Origin: Eggerthellaceae bacterium
Lineage (GTDB): Bacteria; Actinomycetota; Coriobacteriia; Coriobacteriales; Eggerthellaceae
Assembly (NCBI GenBank): GCA_017432445.1
Contig: JAFRJC010000122.1
Location: 1 to 47,169, forward strand
Direction: 5' to 3'
Length of the DNA: 47,169 nucleotides
A program made the position numbers and the translations under genes. Every line of letters begins with the position of its first letter. Within the stretch, counting starts at the first letter, position 1. Of the stretch, positions 18,311 through 25,982 are shown in pieces. The notes under the pieces were generated by a model. The model worked only from the letters and a program-made list of their open reading frames with translations, ran no database searches and was not told where the DNA came from.

Positions 18311-18353
18311 GAAATGGGTCGGGGATATGTCCTCCGACCCATTTCATTTTCTC
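18311..18353 (+). terminator. Second tandem terminator
   Basis: GAAATGGGTCGG and CCGACCCATTTC form a 12-bp stem around GGGATATGTCCT, followed by ATTTTCTC. It reinforces the terminator at 18246-18279 and insulates modA. Confidence 0.8.
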
Positions 18354-18377
18354 TCACCAGCGAATAGGTACGAACAG

Positions 18378-18460
18378 GTATATACTGATACGAAATGTGA
18401 TATAAATAAAAATAATTCACCATTGACTATAATCAACGCCAGAATTACCATTCTGATTAT
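18378..18460 (+). promoter_or_regulatory. Putative promoter/operator region of modA
   Basis: This AT-rich stretch contains the palindrome GTATATAC (18378-18385), ATATAAATAAA, TTGACT (18424-18429) 17 bp before TACCAT, and the inverted repeat CAGAAT-TACC-ATTCTG (18440-18455) nested in ATAATCA...TGATTAT (18429-18460). A regulator binding here would overlap the promoter. The binding protein is unknown; the HTH-PBP regulator is the obvious candidate. Confidence 0.4.
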
Positions 18461-18522
18461 TCGGTAGCGTAAATGTTCTGGCTATCGAAGAAAAAGGGAA
18501 GGAATTAGAGAAGGGATTCCCC

Positions 18523-19482
18523 ATGAAGAAGTTGCACGTACTGTTCGTGGCGGCGTTTGCTCTTGCGCTCGTTGCCGCATTCGCGTTGGTGGGTTGCGGT
18601 GGCAGCTCGGCAAGCTCGGCTTCGGGCGAGGCAGCCAGCTCCGAGGCTGCTAGCTCTGAAGCAGCCAGCTCAGAACCTGCATCCGCCGAGGCTGCCAGCT
18701 CCGAGGCAGCCAGCTCTGAAGCTGCTAGCTCCGAGGCCGTTGAGGCCGTCCAGCTGCAGGTCTTTGCCGCCAATTCACTGCAGAAGGCCCTTCCCGAGGT
18801 CGAGGCCCTCTACACCGCCAAGACCGGCGTGACCTTCGTCGAGAGCGAGACCGGCTATGCCGCTTCCGGCACCCTGGTTGAGACTCTGACGGCCGATCCG
18901 ACCGCCGCTGACATCTTGATCACGGCTTCCGCCGGTTCCATGGATGATGCCGAGGCCGGCTCCCTAGTCGACTCCGCCACGCGTCAGACCATGTTCAAAA
19001 ACGACCTGGTTCTTGCTGTCGCCGCTGATAGCGATCTTCAGATCGCCGATGTGAAAGATCTTGCCACCGATGCCATCGCCAGCTTCGCCATGGGCGAGCC
19101 GAGCGCCGTTCCCGCTGGCAACTACGCGCTGCAGACCCTCGTGAGCGCCGGCCTGGCCACAGGCGACAAGGCAGGCTACGAGTTTGACGCCTCCATCGCC
19201 GACAAGGTCAACGACGGCGCTGACAAGGTCGGCACAGTTGCCACCTATGTCTCCTCTGGCGAGGTTGACTGCGGCTTCGTGTACACTTCCGACATCTACC
19301 GTTACGACGGCATCAAGGTCGCCTACACGGTTCCGGCCGACATGCACAAGGACATCGTCTATCCTGGCGCCGTTTGCGCTCAGAGCGCTAACGCCGACGT
19401 CGCTGCCGACTTCCTGAGCTTCTGCATGACCGACGCCGACGCCCAGGCTGTCTTCGCCCAATATGGTTTCGAGCTTGCGTAA
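18523..19482 (+). CDS. modA: Molybdate ABC transporter substrate-binding lipoprotein
   Basis: A 319-residue lipoprotein: signal peptide with lipobox LVGC (Cys25), then a Ser/Ala/Glu-rich linker of about 45 residues built from a tandem ASSEA unit, then a ModA-type binding domain ('QVFAANSLQKALPEVEALYT' ... 'DILITASAGSMDDAEAG' ... 'EVDCGFVYTSDI'). It captures molybdate, or perhaps tungstate, outside the membrane and hands it to ModBC. The linker presumably spans the cell wall. First gene of a modABC set; modB starts 148 bp later after a palindrome. The ATG follows a weak site. Confidence 0.93.
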   Translation: MKKLHVLFVAAFALALVAAFALVGCGGSSASSASGEAASSEAASSEAASSEPASAEAASSEAASSEAASSEAVEAVQLQVFAANSLQKALPEVEALYTAKTGVTFVESETGYAASGTLVETLTADPTAADILITASAGSMDDAEAGSLVDSATRQTMFKNDLVLAVAADSDLQIADVKDLATDAIASFAMGEPSAVPAGNYALQTLVSAGLATGDKAGYEFDASIADKVNDGADKVGTVATYVSSGEVDCGFVYTSDIYRYDGIKVAYTVPADMHKDIVYPGAVCAQSANADVAADFLSFCMTDADAQAVFAQYGFELA

Positions 19483-19530
19483 GCAGCGCGGAAGTATTCG
19501 TTAACAGTGCCTTAGGGCCTTCCCTTCGAG

Positions 19531-19561
19531 CAGGCGCCGGCTGCATTGCCGCTGGCGCCTG
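19531..19561 (+). terminator. Hairpin after modA
   Basis: CAGGCGCC and GGCGCCTG pair around a partly paired 15-nt loop. There is only a weak T-rich tail (TTCGTGTTT), so it may allow partial read-through into modBC, keeping the binding protein in excess. Confidence 0.6.
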
Positions 19562-19576
19562 TTCGTGTTTGGACAA

Positions 19577-19624
19577 TGATCACTTACCCCTGGGGTGATC
19601 GATCACCCCAGGGGTACGTGATCA
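19577..19624. repeat. 48-bp near-perfect palindrome (GATC/CCCC-GGGG family)
   Basis: TGATCACTTACCCCTGGGG and its reverse complement meet at GATCGATC with one mismatch overall. Same family as 10312-10365. It ends 5 bp before the modB start codon, so it can affect modB translation or transcription. Confidence 0.9.
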
Positions 19625-19629
19625 GGTGA

Positions 19630-21060
19630 GTGACGGGCGGACGTTTGAGCGGAATTCAGCGACCGAGCAGCGCGGCGGTGATACTCGCGTTGACGTGCTT
19701 GTTGGGGTGCTTGCTCGCAGGTGCGTTTTTCGGAGTTGGAAGCGCTTGGGCTGACAGCCTCATCGTTACCGACGCTTCGGGCAATCAGGTCAGCGCGTCG
19801 AAAGCCAGCATCAGCGGCGACGGCAACGTGGCGATTTCGAAAGACGGCGACGTGGCCCTGCTCAACGGGGCGACGTTCGGGATCAGCTCGTTCACTCGCC
19901 AGAACAAGGGCACGAACCGCGATGTCGACGACGTGTACTATGGCTACCGCTACCGCACTGTCGGCGAGATGTCTTTCGGTGTGGTGGTAAACAGCTCCTA
20001 TGTGCTCGTGTACATCCCCCAGGAGGTGCTCGACGAGCTCGGGCTCGATTTGAACGACAAGAACTTCCAGCAAAAGTTTCTTGTCACGCTCGTCAAGATC
20101 GACAAGGCTGCGTCAAACGGCGGACACACCATAGAGGAGGCCGCCGCTTCGGCCAAGGTGTTCTTCACCTCGTCGAAATCGCTCGTGGTAGGTGACTACA
20201 CATACGCTTTCCAACAAGAGATCGGCGAGGGTGCCTGGTACACGACGGTCAACAAGCCTGGTTCCCATGATGCGAGCGATGGGGCGCTTTACGCTTCGTC
20301 TGGTTTGCTTACGCCCAAAGATGATACGGTGGTGACAGAAAAGTCCACGGGTATGGCCGCCTTGCGGGAGTTCTTCGAGGACCTGGATTGGGCGCCTCTG
20401 TGGGTTTCGCTGCGCACGACCGGCGTGGCTATCGTCGTCATCTTCATCCTGGGGCTTTTGGCCGCTTGGCTTACCCTGCGCGTGTCCAACAAGGTAAAGG
20501 GCCTGCTCGACACCATCTTCACCATCCCCATGGTGTTGCCTCCCACGGTCTGCGGCTTCTTGCTGCTCGTGTTTTTCGGCTCGTCGAGCGCTACGGGCAA
20601 GTGGTTCATCTCCATGGGCTTGGACATCGTGTTCACCTGGCCAGCAGCGGTCATCGCCTGCATCGTGGTGGGCTTTCCCATGATGTACCGCACAGTGCGC
20701 GGCGCATTCGAGAACATCGATGCGAACATGCTGGATGCCGCGCGCACGCTGGGCTGGGGCGAGGGCAAGATCTTCCTGCGTATCATGATGCCGCTTGCAT
20801 GGCCTTCCATCGCCGCTGGCACGGTGCTCGCGTTCGCCCGCGCTATGGGCGAGTTCGGCTGCACGTTGTTCTTCGCGGGCAACACGGCCGGCATCACGCA
20901 GACGATTCCGCTGGCCATCTACTTCGACTGGATGGGCGGCAAGACCGACGTAGCCATCTTCTGGGTCATCGTGGTCATCCTCATCTCGTTCCTGGTTATC
21001 TTGTTCATTAACATCTACTCGTCGAAGACGCAGAAGTATCGCAAAAGGCTGGGTGAGTAG
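19630..21060 (+). CDS. modB: Molybdate ABC transporter permease with added extracytoplasmic domain
   Basis: A 476-residue protein, about twice the usual ModB length. Residues about 15-41 are a signal-like helix ending AWA|DS; about 42-255 is a soluble domain not recognised, rich in beta strands and Asp/Ser; about 262-470 is a typical five-helix ModB permease with the ABC-interaction loop ('MLDAARTLGWGEGKIFLRIMMPLAWPS'). A GTG start at 19630 is used; no strong ribosome-binding site is seen and the palindrome abuts it, so the true start may be a little downstream. modC starts 2 bp after the stop. The added domain may contact ModA or sense ligand. Confidence 0.88.
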   Translation: MTGGRLSGIQRPSSAAVILALTCLLGCLLAGAFFGVGSAWADSLIVTDASGNQVSASKASISGDGNVAISKDGDVALLNGATFGISSFTRQNKGTNRDVDDVYYGYRYRTVGEMSFGVVVNSSYVLVYIPQEVLDELGLDLNDKNFQQKFLVTLVKIDKAASNGGHTIEEAAASAKVFFTSSKSLVVGDYTYAFQQEIGEGAWYTTVNKPGSHDASDGALYASSGLLTPKDDTVVTEKSTGMAALREFFEDLDWAPLWVSLRTTGVAIVVIFILGLLAAWLTLRVSNKVKGLLDTIFTIPMVLPPTVCGFLLLVFFGSSSATGKWFISMGLDIVFTWPAAVIACIVVGFPMMYRTVRGAFENIDANMLDAARTLGWGEGKIFLRIMMPLAWPSIAAGTVLAFARAMGEFGCTLFFAGNTAGITQTIPLAIYFDWMGGKTDVAIFWVIVVILISFLVILFINIYSSKTQKYRKRLGE

Positions 21061-21062
21061 CG

Positions 21063-22169
21063 ATGCTCGAAATTGATATCTGCAAGAAGCTGGCCTCGTT
21101 CGATTTGGAAATCGCGCTGAAGGTCGAGACTGAGACCCTGGGCCTGCTCGGCGAGAGCGGCTGCGGCAAGTCCATGACCATGCGCTGTGTGGCCGGCATC
21201 GAAACGCCCGACGAAGGCAAGATCATCGTGAACGGCCAGACGTACTTCGACTCCGCGGCTAAGATCAACTTGAAGCCACAGGAGCGCAAGACGGCGCTGC
21301 TGTTCCAAAGCTACATGCTGTTTCCGCACTTCACGGTCGAAGCGAACATTGCCGCGGGCATCGGCAAGGACGTTTCCGCGGCCGATCGAGCGGCCATCGT
21401 GACGCGCGAGCTGGAACGCTTCAGTCTCACGGGCCTTGAGAAGCGCTATCCTCTGCAGCTCTCCGGCGGCCAACAGCAGCGTGTGGCGCTTGCGCGCATG
21501 CTCGCGGCCGACCCGCCCATCCTCATGCTCGACGAGCCGTTTTCGGCCCTGGACTCTCATCTTAAAAGCCTGCTCGAGCAGAATCTGATCAGCACCTTCG
21601 ATATCTTCCATGGCACGGTGCTCTACGTCAGCCACGACATCGACGAGGCCGTGCGTTTCTGCGACCGCATCGCCGTTATCAGCCAGGGTCATATCACGGA
21701 GATAGCCAGGCCTGATGATTTGGTGCACCACCCCCAGTCGGTGGCGGGGCTGAAGCTTTCGGGCTGCAAGAACGTCACCGAGGTGACACGCGCTGGCGAT
21801 CACTGCGTGCACGTGCCACGGTGGGGCGTGGATGTGGTGACGGAGCAGCTCGTTCCCGAAGACGTGAAATACCTGGGCATCCGCGCCTTCTACATCGAGG
21901 ATGCCGAAGGCCCGGGTGAGAACAACTTCCGCGTGAAGGTTGCGCGGGCAAGCGACTCGCGTTTCGATCGCGCGCTGACGCTGACGTTTCTGGACCGTGA
22001 CTGTTCGGAGGCGACGGTGGAGGCCGAGGAGAACGAGATGCGCTTCCTGCACCAGAATCTGACGCGTCGCGTCGACAAGTTTGTCGTACCGCCCACACGC
22101 ATACCTGGCACAGGTGATGAGTTGTGGATTCACCTTCCAAAGGAGCATCTGTACCTGGTGAGCAGATAG
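21063..22169 (+). CDS. modC: Molybdate ABC transporter ATP-binding protein
   Basis: A 368-residue ABC ATPase: Walker A GESGCGKS (30-37), Q-loop 'LLFQSYMLFPHFTV', signature LSGGQQQR (about 133-140), Walker B PILMLDEP and switch His in VSHDIDE. The C-terminal ~120 residues are the regulatory region, which in ModC usually folds as TOBE/Mop; 'NNFRVKVARASDSRFDRALTL' suggests a divergent TOBE. It energises molybdate import through ModB, with which it is tightly coupled (2-bp gap). Confidence 0.95.
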   Translation: MLEIDICKKLASFDLEIALKVETETLGLLGESGCGKSMTMRCVAGIETPDEGKIIVNGQTYFDSAAKINLKPQERKTALLFQSYMLFPHFTVEANIAAGIGKDVSAADRAAIVTRELERFSLTGLEKRYPLQLSGGQQQRVALARMLAADPPILMLDEPFSALDSHLKSLLEQNLISTFDIFHGTVLYVSHDIDEAVRFCDRIAVISQGHITEIARPDDLVHHPQSVAGLKLSGCKNVTEVTRAGDHCVHVPRWGVDVVTEQLVPEDVKYLGIRAFYIEDAEGPGENNFRVKVARASDSRFDRALTLTFLDRDCSEATVEAEENEMRFLHQNLTRRVDKFVVPPTRIPGTGDELWIHLPKEHLYLVSR

Positions 22170-22377
22170 CCTAACCTCATGTCCACCCAGAACGCGCATC
22201 TGAACTGCTCTTTTCCTGATACGAGGAGTTTCGGCTTGAATTGAATTAATGCGCGATCAAGATTATATCTAGTAAAGAATGGGTGGGAACGCTACACTTT
22301 CTGATACATTTGACTTGACGTTTTCGTAGCTGGTGCGGCCGTGGCTTCAAACGTGCTGCTTACATGATGGGAAGGGT
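22170..22377 (+). other. moaA upstream region
   Basis: CGCGCAT (about 22194-22200) and ATGCGCG (about 22250-22256) could pair around an inner element (CTGCTC...GAGGAG). A molybdenum-cofactor riboswitch was considered because of the downstream gene, but the known core could not be recognised by eye. Confidence 0.3.
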
Positions 22378-23382
22378 ATGAAGGACGGACACGGTCGGGT
22401 AATCGACTACCTGCGTATATCACTGACGGACCGGTGCAATTTCCGCTGTATTTACTGCATGCCCGCCGAGGGCGTGAGCATGATGGGCCACGACGAGATC
22501 CTTCGCATCGAGGAGATAGAGACCATTGCGCGCGTGGCAACGCGTATCGGCATACGCAGCGTGCGCTTGACAGGCGGCGAGCCGCTCGTGCGCCTGGGCG
22601 TGGTGGACCTCGTGCGCTCGCTCCACGGGATGCCGGGTATCGAGAACATCTCCATGACGACGAATGGCGTGTTGCTGCCGAAGATGGCAGGCGAGCTCAA
22701 GGAAGCAGGGCTTTCGCGCGTGAACATCTCGCTCGACACGCTCGATCCCGAGCAGTTCGAGTTCATTACCCGCGTGGGTAAGATCGAATCGACCCTAAAG
22801 GGCATCGACGCGGCGCTCGAGGCGGGGTTCAATCCCGTGAAGATCAACGCGGTGACGGTGCGCAGCCTCAACCAGGATTACCTGGCCTTCGCGAAGCTTT
22901 CGGTCGATCGTCCGCTGCACGTGCGTTTCATCGAGTACATGCCGGTGGGGGAGTCAACGGGCGCAGACGGCACCGGTTGGGGAAAGCAGGACGTCGTGCC
23001 GAGCGAGGAGCTGCTGCAGGTCATCAACGAGCGGGCTGCTGCCGAAGGCATGGAGCCGCTCGTGCCGCTTAGAGGCGACGAGGGTCCTTTGGGCTGGGGA
23101 CCGGCGCGCTACTTCGCCTTCCCCGGCGCAGAAGGCACGGTAGGGTTCATCTCGCCTCTTTCACGCCATTTCTGCAGCGAATGCAACCGTTTGCGCTTGA
23201 CGGCGGATGGCAAGCTGCGCCCGTGCCTGTTCAGTGACCGCGAAATCGACGTGCGTACGGCCCTGCGCGAAGGCGGGGAAGAAGCCGTATACGCTTGCTT
23301 CCTGCAAGCGCTTGACCTCAAGCCCGACGAGCATCACGACAAAATCGGCACCGATCGCAAGATGAGCCAAATCGGAGGATAA
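22378..23382 (+). CDS. moaA: GTP 3',8-cyclase (molybdenum cofactor biosynthesis MoaA)
   Basis: A 334-residue radical SAM enzyme that, with MoaC, converts GTP to cyclic pyranopterin monophosphate, the first step of Moco synthesis. The N-terminal SAM cluster motif is C20-x3-C24-x2-C27 (CNFRCIYC), and the C-terminal cluster motif Cys266, Cys269, Cys283 (CSEC...RPC). The protein ends in IGG, the functionally important C-terminal double glycine. The ATG at 22378 begins at the usual family N-terminus (KDGHGRVIDYLRISLTDRC); an in-frame ATG at 22333 would add 15 unusual residues. moaC follows after 12 bp. Confidence 0.97.
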   Translation: MKDGHGRVIDYLRISLTDRCNFRCIYCMPAEGVSMMGHDEILRIEEIETIARVATRIGIRSVRLTGGEPLVRLGVVDLVRSLHGMPGIENISMTTNGVLLPKMAGELKEAGLSRVNISLDTLDPEQFEFITRVGKIESTLKGIDAALEAGFNPVKINAVTVRSLNQDYLAFAKLSVDRPLHVRFIEYMPVGESTGADGTGWGKQDVVPSEELLQVINERAAAEGMEPLVPLRGDEGPLGWGPARYFAFPGAEGTVGFISPLSRHFCSECNRLRLTADGKLRPCLFSDREIDVRTALREGGEEAVYACFLQALDLKPDEHHDKIGTDRKMSQIGG

Positions 23383-23394
23383 GAGGAGCATCTC

Positions 23395-23898
23395 ATGTCA
23401 GACGAGCAGAAGCTTACCCATATCGACGAGAAGGGCGACGTGCGCATGGTGGACGTGTCCGCCAAGCCCGACACCGAGCGCATTGCCATAGCCGAGGGGT
23501 TCATCTCCATGAAACCGTCGACGTTGGCGCTCATCGTAGAAGGCAAGGCTGCCAAGGGTGACGTGCTAGCCTGCGCGCGCGTAGCCGGAGTCATGGCGGC
23601 CAAGCAAACCTCCAGCCTCATTCCCATGTGCCATCCGCTTAGCATCACGAAAGCCAAGGTCGAATGCACGCCCGTTTTCGAGGGCGAGCGCGACGACGAG
23701 CGCGTGGGCATCCATGTGATCACGACTTGCGGCGTCACCGGCAAGACCGGCATCGAGATGGAGGCGCTCACCGCCGCAAGCGTGGCGTGCCTGACCATCT
23801 ACGACATGTGCAAGGCCGTGGATCGCGGTATGGAAATCACCGACGTGCGCCTTTTGCGCAAGGACGGCGGCAAGACGGGTCTTTGGCTGCGGGCGTAG
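23395..23898 (+). CDS. moaC: Cyclic pyranopterin monophosphate synthase
   Basis: A 167-residue MoaC with family motifs MCHPL (78-82), '[15 protein letters not shown]' (8-22), '[20 protein letters not shown]' (112-131) and YDMCKAVD (136-143) with the conserved Asp137 and Lys140. It completes cPMP formation from the MoaA product. The ribosome-binding site AGGAGGATAAGAGGAG precedes the ATG. Normal length. Confidence 0.97.
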   Translation: MSDEQKLTHIDEKGDVRMVDVSAKPDTERIAIAEGFISMKPSTLALIVEGKAAKGDVLACARVAGVMAAKQTSSLIPMCHPLSITKAKVECTPVFEGERDDERVGIHVITTCGVTGKTGIEMEALTAASVACLTIYDMCKAVDRGMEITDVRLLRKDGGKTGLWLRA

Positions 23899-23944
23899 AA
23901 TGCGTTGATTGCCCAGCGCAAACGACGCATTTTAAGGAGGATGC

Positions 23945-24526
23945 ATGGCGAAGCCTCAGATAAAGATGGGGACGTCGATTCGCGATTATCACCAGGTGAA
24001 GACGGATGAGTCCGCTTGCCTTTCGCCCTATGCGACCATCTGCGGGGATGTGACCATCGGGGCCGAGTCCTCGGTGTTCGCCGGTACGCAGATCCGCGGC
24101 GATTGCGAGCCTGTCACCATAGGAGCGCGCACGAACATACAGGAGAACTCGTGCTTGCACGTGAGCATGGGAAGCAAGCTAACTGTTGGCAACCGCGTGA
24201 CGGTGGGGCATATGGCGATGCTGCACGGCTGCACGATAGAGGATAACGTGCTCATCGGAATGGGTTCAACCGTCATGGACGATGCGCATATCGGCCGCGA
24301 CAGCATTGTGGCCGCCGGCTCGCTCGTGACGCAGCGCAAGGAATTCCCTCCGCGATCGCTCATCATGGGAAGCCCCGCCCGTCTCGTGCGCGAGCTCGCT
24401 GACGAGGAGATAGAAGCCATGGTGACTGGTGCCGCCGATGCGTACTACGAGGTCGCGAAAGCCATGGTCGACGATGGTCTGATGTCGCATCCTAGTCCCG
24501 ATACGAACGTCTGGCCTGAGAAATAA
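23945..24526 (+). CDS. Gamma-carbonic-anhydrase-like hexapeptide-repeat protein
   Basis: A 193-residue left-handed beta-helix protein with repeated hexapeptides ('VTIGAESSVFAGTQIRGD', 'LTVGNRVTVGHMAMLHG', 'VLIGMGSTVMDDAHIGRD'). The three metal ligands expected of gamma-class carbonic anhydrase fit His72, His89 and His94. It could be a Zn/Fe carbonic anhydrase or a PaaY/CaiE-like acyl-related protein; the His set favours metal binding. It has a strong AAGGAGG site and begins 46 bp after moaC, so it may share the moaAC transcript; no functional link to Moco is known to me. Confidence 0.85.
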   Translation: MAKPQIKMGTSIRDYHQVKTDESACLSPYATICGDVTIGAESSVFAGTQIRGDCEPVTIGARTNIQENSCLHVSMGSKLTVGNRVTVGHMAMLHGCTIEDNVLIGMGSTVMDDAHIGRDSIVAAGSLVTQRKEFPPRSLIMGSPARLVRELADEEIEAMVTGAADAYYEVAKAMVDDGLMSHPSPDTNVWPEK

Positions 24527-24584
24527 CCCTTGCGATGGGCAAGACGCGGCAAGCAGCTACGCAAGTCTGACGCATGCTGTGTAA

Positions 24585-24611
24585 TGAGTCGCAGGACTGT
24601 CCTGCGACTCA
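24585..24611. repeat. Perfect 27-bp palindrome
   Basis: TGAGTCGCAGGAC-T-GTCCTGCGACTCA has 13-bp perfect arms. The central GGAC-T-GTCC resembles the GGACTGTCC in the arms of the 15391-15508 element. It lacks a T-run and may be a REP-type repeat or a weak terminator for the preceding gene. Confidence 0.8.
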
Positions 24612-24640
24612 CGGGCATAAAGAAAAAATCGTAAACCCTC

Positions 24641-24687
24641 TTGCAAAAGGTTACATTTGTCTCTATACTATAAGAGACAAATGTAAC
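24641..24687 (+). promoter_or_regulatory. Promoter with embedded 38-bp operator, copy 1
   Basis: TTGCAA (24641-24646), a 17-bp spacer and TATACT (24664-24669) make a good sigma-70-type promoter. A perfect 14-bp inverted repeat, GTTACATTTGTCTC / GAGACAAATGTAAC (24650-24663 and 24674-24687), encloses the -10 in its 10-bp centre, so a bound dimer would block RNA polymerase. The same arrangement is at 30108-30154. Confidence 0.9.
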
Positions 24688-24708
24688 TAACGTAACAAGG
24701 AGGGAATT

Positions 24709-25851
24709 ATGAATACTGCAATTCGCACGGATCTACCCACTCCTCCTAACAGTTGGCTTGCGATGCAAAACCCGCAACCCGAGCCGTTTACGGCAAGCTA
24801 TGGCGGGATGGGCGCGGAAACGCCGACGGCAACGCAATCCGTACAGGCGGCTGGTTACCCAATACCGCCAACCGAGCCACCGACCGCTTACCCAGCTGGC
24901 GATACGCCCAGTTCGGCATCGGCGACAAGACGTGAAAGCGCCGAGATGTGGCTGGGAAAGAACGCGGCAAGCGTCATCGCTGCCATCCTCGTCTTCATCG
25001 GCCTCGTCTTGCTCGGAAGCGCGGTTTTCCCGCAGCTTTCGGATGGAGCACGGGTGGCGGTCATGTTCGGGGTGTCGGGCACTCTTGCCGCAGCGGGCTG
25101 CTTGCTCGAGCTTCGGAAGGGCAATGGGCTAACGCTTGCGCTCATGTGCTGCGGGATGGCTTCGCTGCTCATCTCGACTGTCGTGATGCGTTCGTTTTTC
25201 GGCATCGCGCCGGAGGCTGTCGGCTTCGCGATCACGTTCGCCCTTTTGGCAGTGCGCTTGTTCGCAGGAGAGCGTTCGCAAGCTCAAGGCGGCACGGACG
25301 CTTTCGAGCAGCCGGTCGCAAATGCCGATAATCGCTTCCGCATCGTGGCCCTGGTTTTCGCGGCGCTCGTGGCTGCATATATGTGCGTTGGCGGCTTCCC
25401 GTACTTCTCGGAAGACATCGGCGTTCTCGGCGCGGCCATCCTCGGCGCAGTCTATCTCGTCGTGCTCGTCGGTTTCGGAATCATGCTCATGCGGTTCATG
25501 AGGCCCTCTTCGGCTGGAGTCGTGGGTTTTGCGGTTGCCTGCACGATGCTGCTCATGTCCTACTTGCGCTGCTGCACGCCGCTTGCAGGCGAGGAATCAG
25601 CCTGGAGCGTTTGCTGCATGGCCTGCGCTCTTGTCTGCGCTGTAATCGGATTCAAGATGAACGTGGGCGGCTTGCGTCTGTACGGCCTGATCCTCACGCT
25701 GACATGCGTCGTGAAGCTCGTCGTGTTTGACATCGGGGGCGCGGGGACGCTTGAGCGTGCGGTGGCCTTCATGGTCGGTGGGCTCATCTGCTTCGCCATC
25801 AGCGCCCTGTACAATTACGCTGTGAAGCGCCTGGCGGTTTCAGGGGAATAG
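24709..25851 (+). CDS. Multi-pass membrane protein, DUF2339-like
   Basis: A 380-residue protein: residues 1-80 are a Pro/Thr-rich soluble N-terminus, and about 85-375 contain about ten hydrophobic helices in short succession ('ASVIAAILVFIGLVLLGSAVF' ... 'LTLTCVVKLVVFDI'), similar to DUF2339-type membrane proteins of unknown function. Many Cys occur in the helices. The ATG follows AAGGAGGG. It is expressed from a promoter whose -10 box lies inside the operator palindrome and is followed by a terminator, so it is probably monocistronic and repressed by the nearby TetR-type protein. Confidence 0.75.
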   Translation: MNTAIRTDLPTPPNSWLAMQNPQPEPFTASYGGMGAETPTATQSVQAAGYPIPPTEPPTAYPAGDTPSSASATRRESAEMWLGKNAASVIAAILVFIGLVLLGSAVFPQLSDGARVAVMFGVSGTLAAAGCLLELRKGNGLTLALMCCGMASLLISTVVMRSFFGIAPEAVGFAITFALLAVRLFAGERSQAQGGTDAFEQPVANADNRFRIVALVFAALVAAYMCVGGFPYFSEDIGVLGAAILGAVYLVVLVGFGIMLMRFMRPSSAGVVGFAVACTMLLMSYLRCCTPLAGEESAWSVCCMACALVCAVIGFKMNVGGLRLYGLILTLTCVVKLVVFDIGGAGTLERAVAFMVGGLICFAISALYNYAVKRLAVSGE

Positions 25852-25941
25852 TCAGCCCGTGTGCTACGCCACCGTTGACAAGCTCTGAATGAATTGCAGG
25901 ACGTTATTGCGACTCGGAGGTCTCGCATAAAGCAGTAAAGT

Positions 25942-25978
25942 CGTGCCGTCGGCTCGAAGCAGACGGCACGGCTTCTTT
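25942..25978. terminator. Terminator between convergent genes
   Basis: CGTGCCGTC and GACGGCACG form a 9-bp stem with an 11-nt loop, followed by GCTTCTTTG. It separates the membrane protein gene from the convergent TetR gene. Confidence 0.75.
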
Positions 25979-25982
25979 GCGC

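Noticed and set aside
21015..22199. Open frame of 394 codons on the minus strand opposite modC
   Set aside because: Antisense shadow of a complete ABC ATPase; composition rich in Arg/His/Leu as expected of such shadows.
22170..22377. Molybdenum-cofactor riboswitch before moaA
   Set aside because: The context fits, but the conserved core could not be recognised by eye; a scan with the Rfam MOCO_RNA_motif model would decide.
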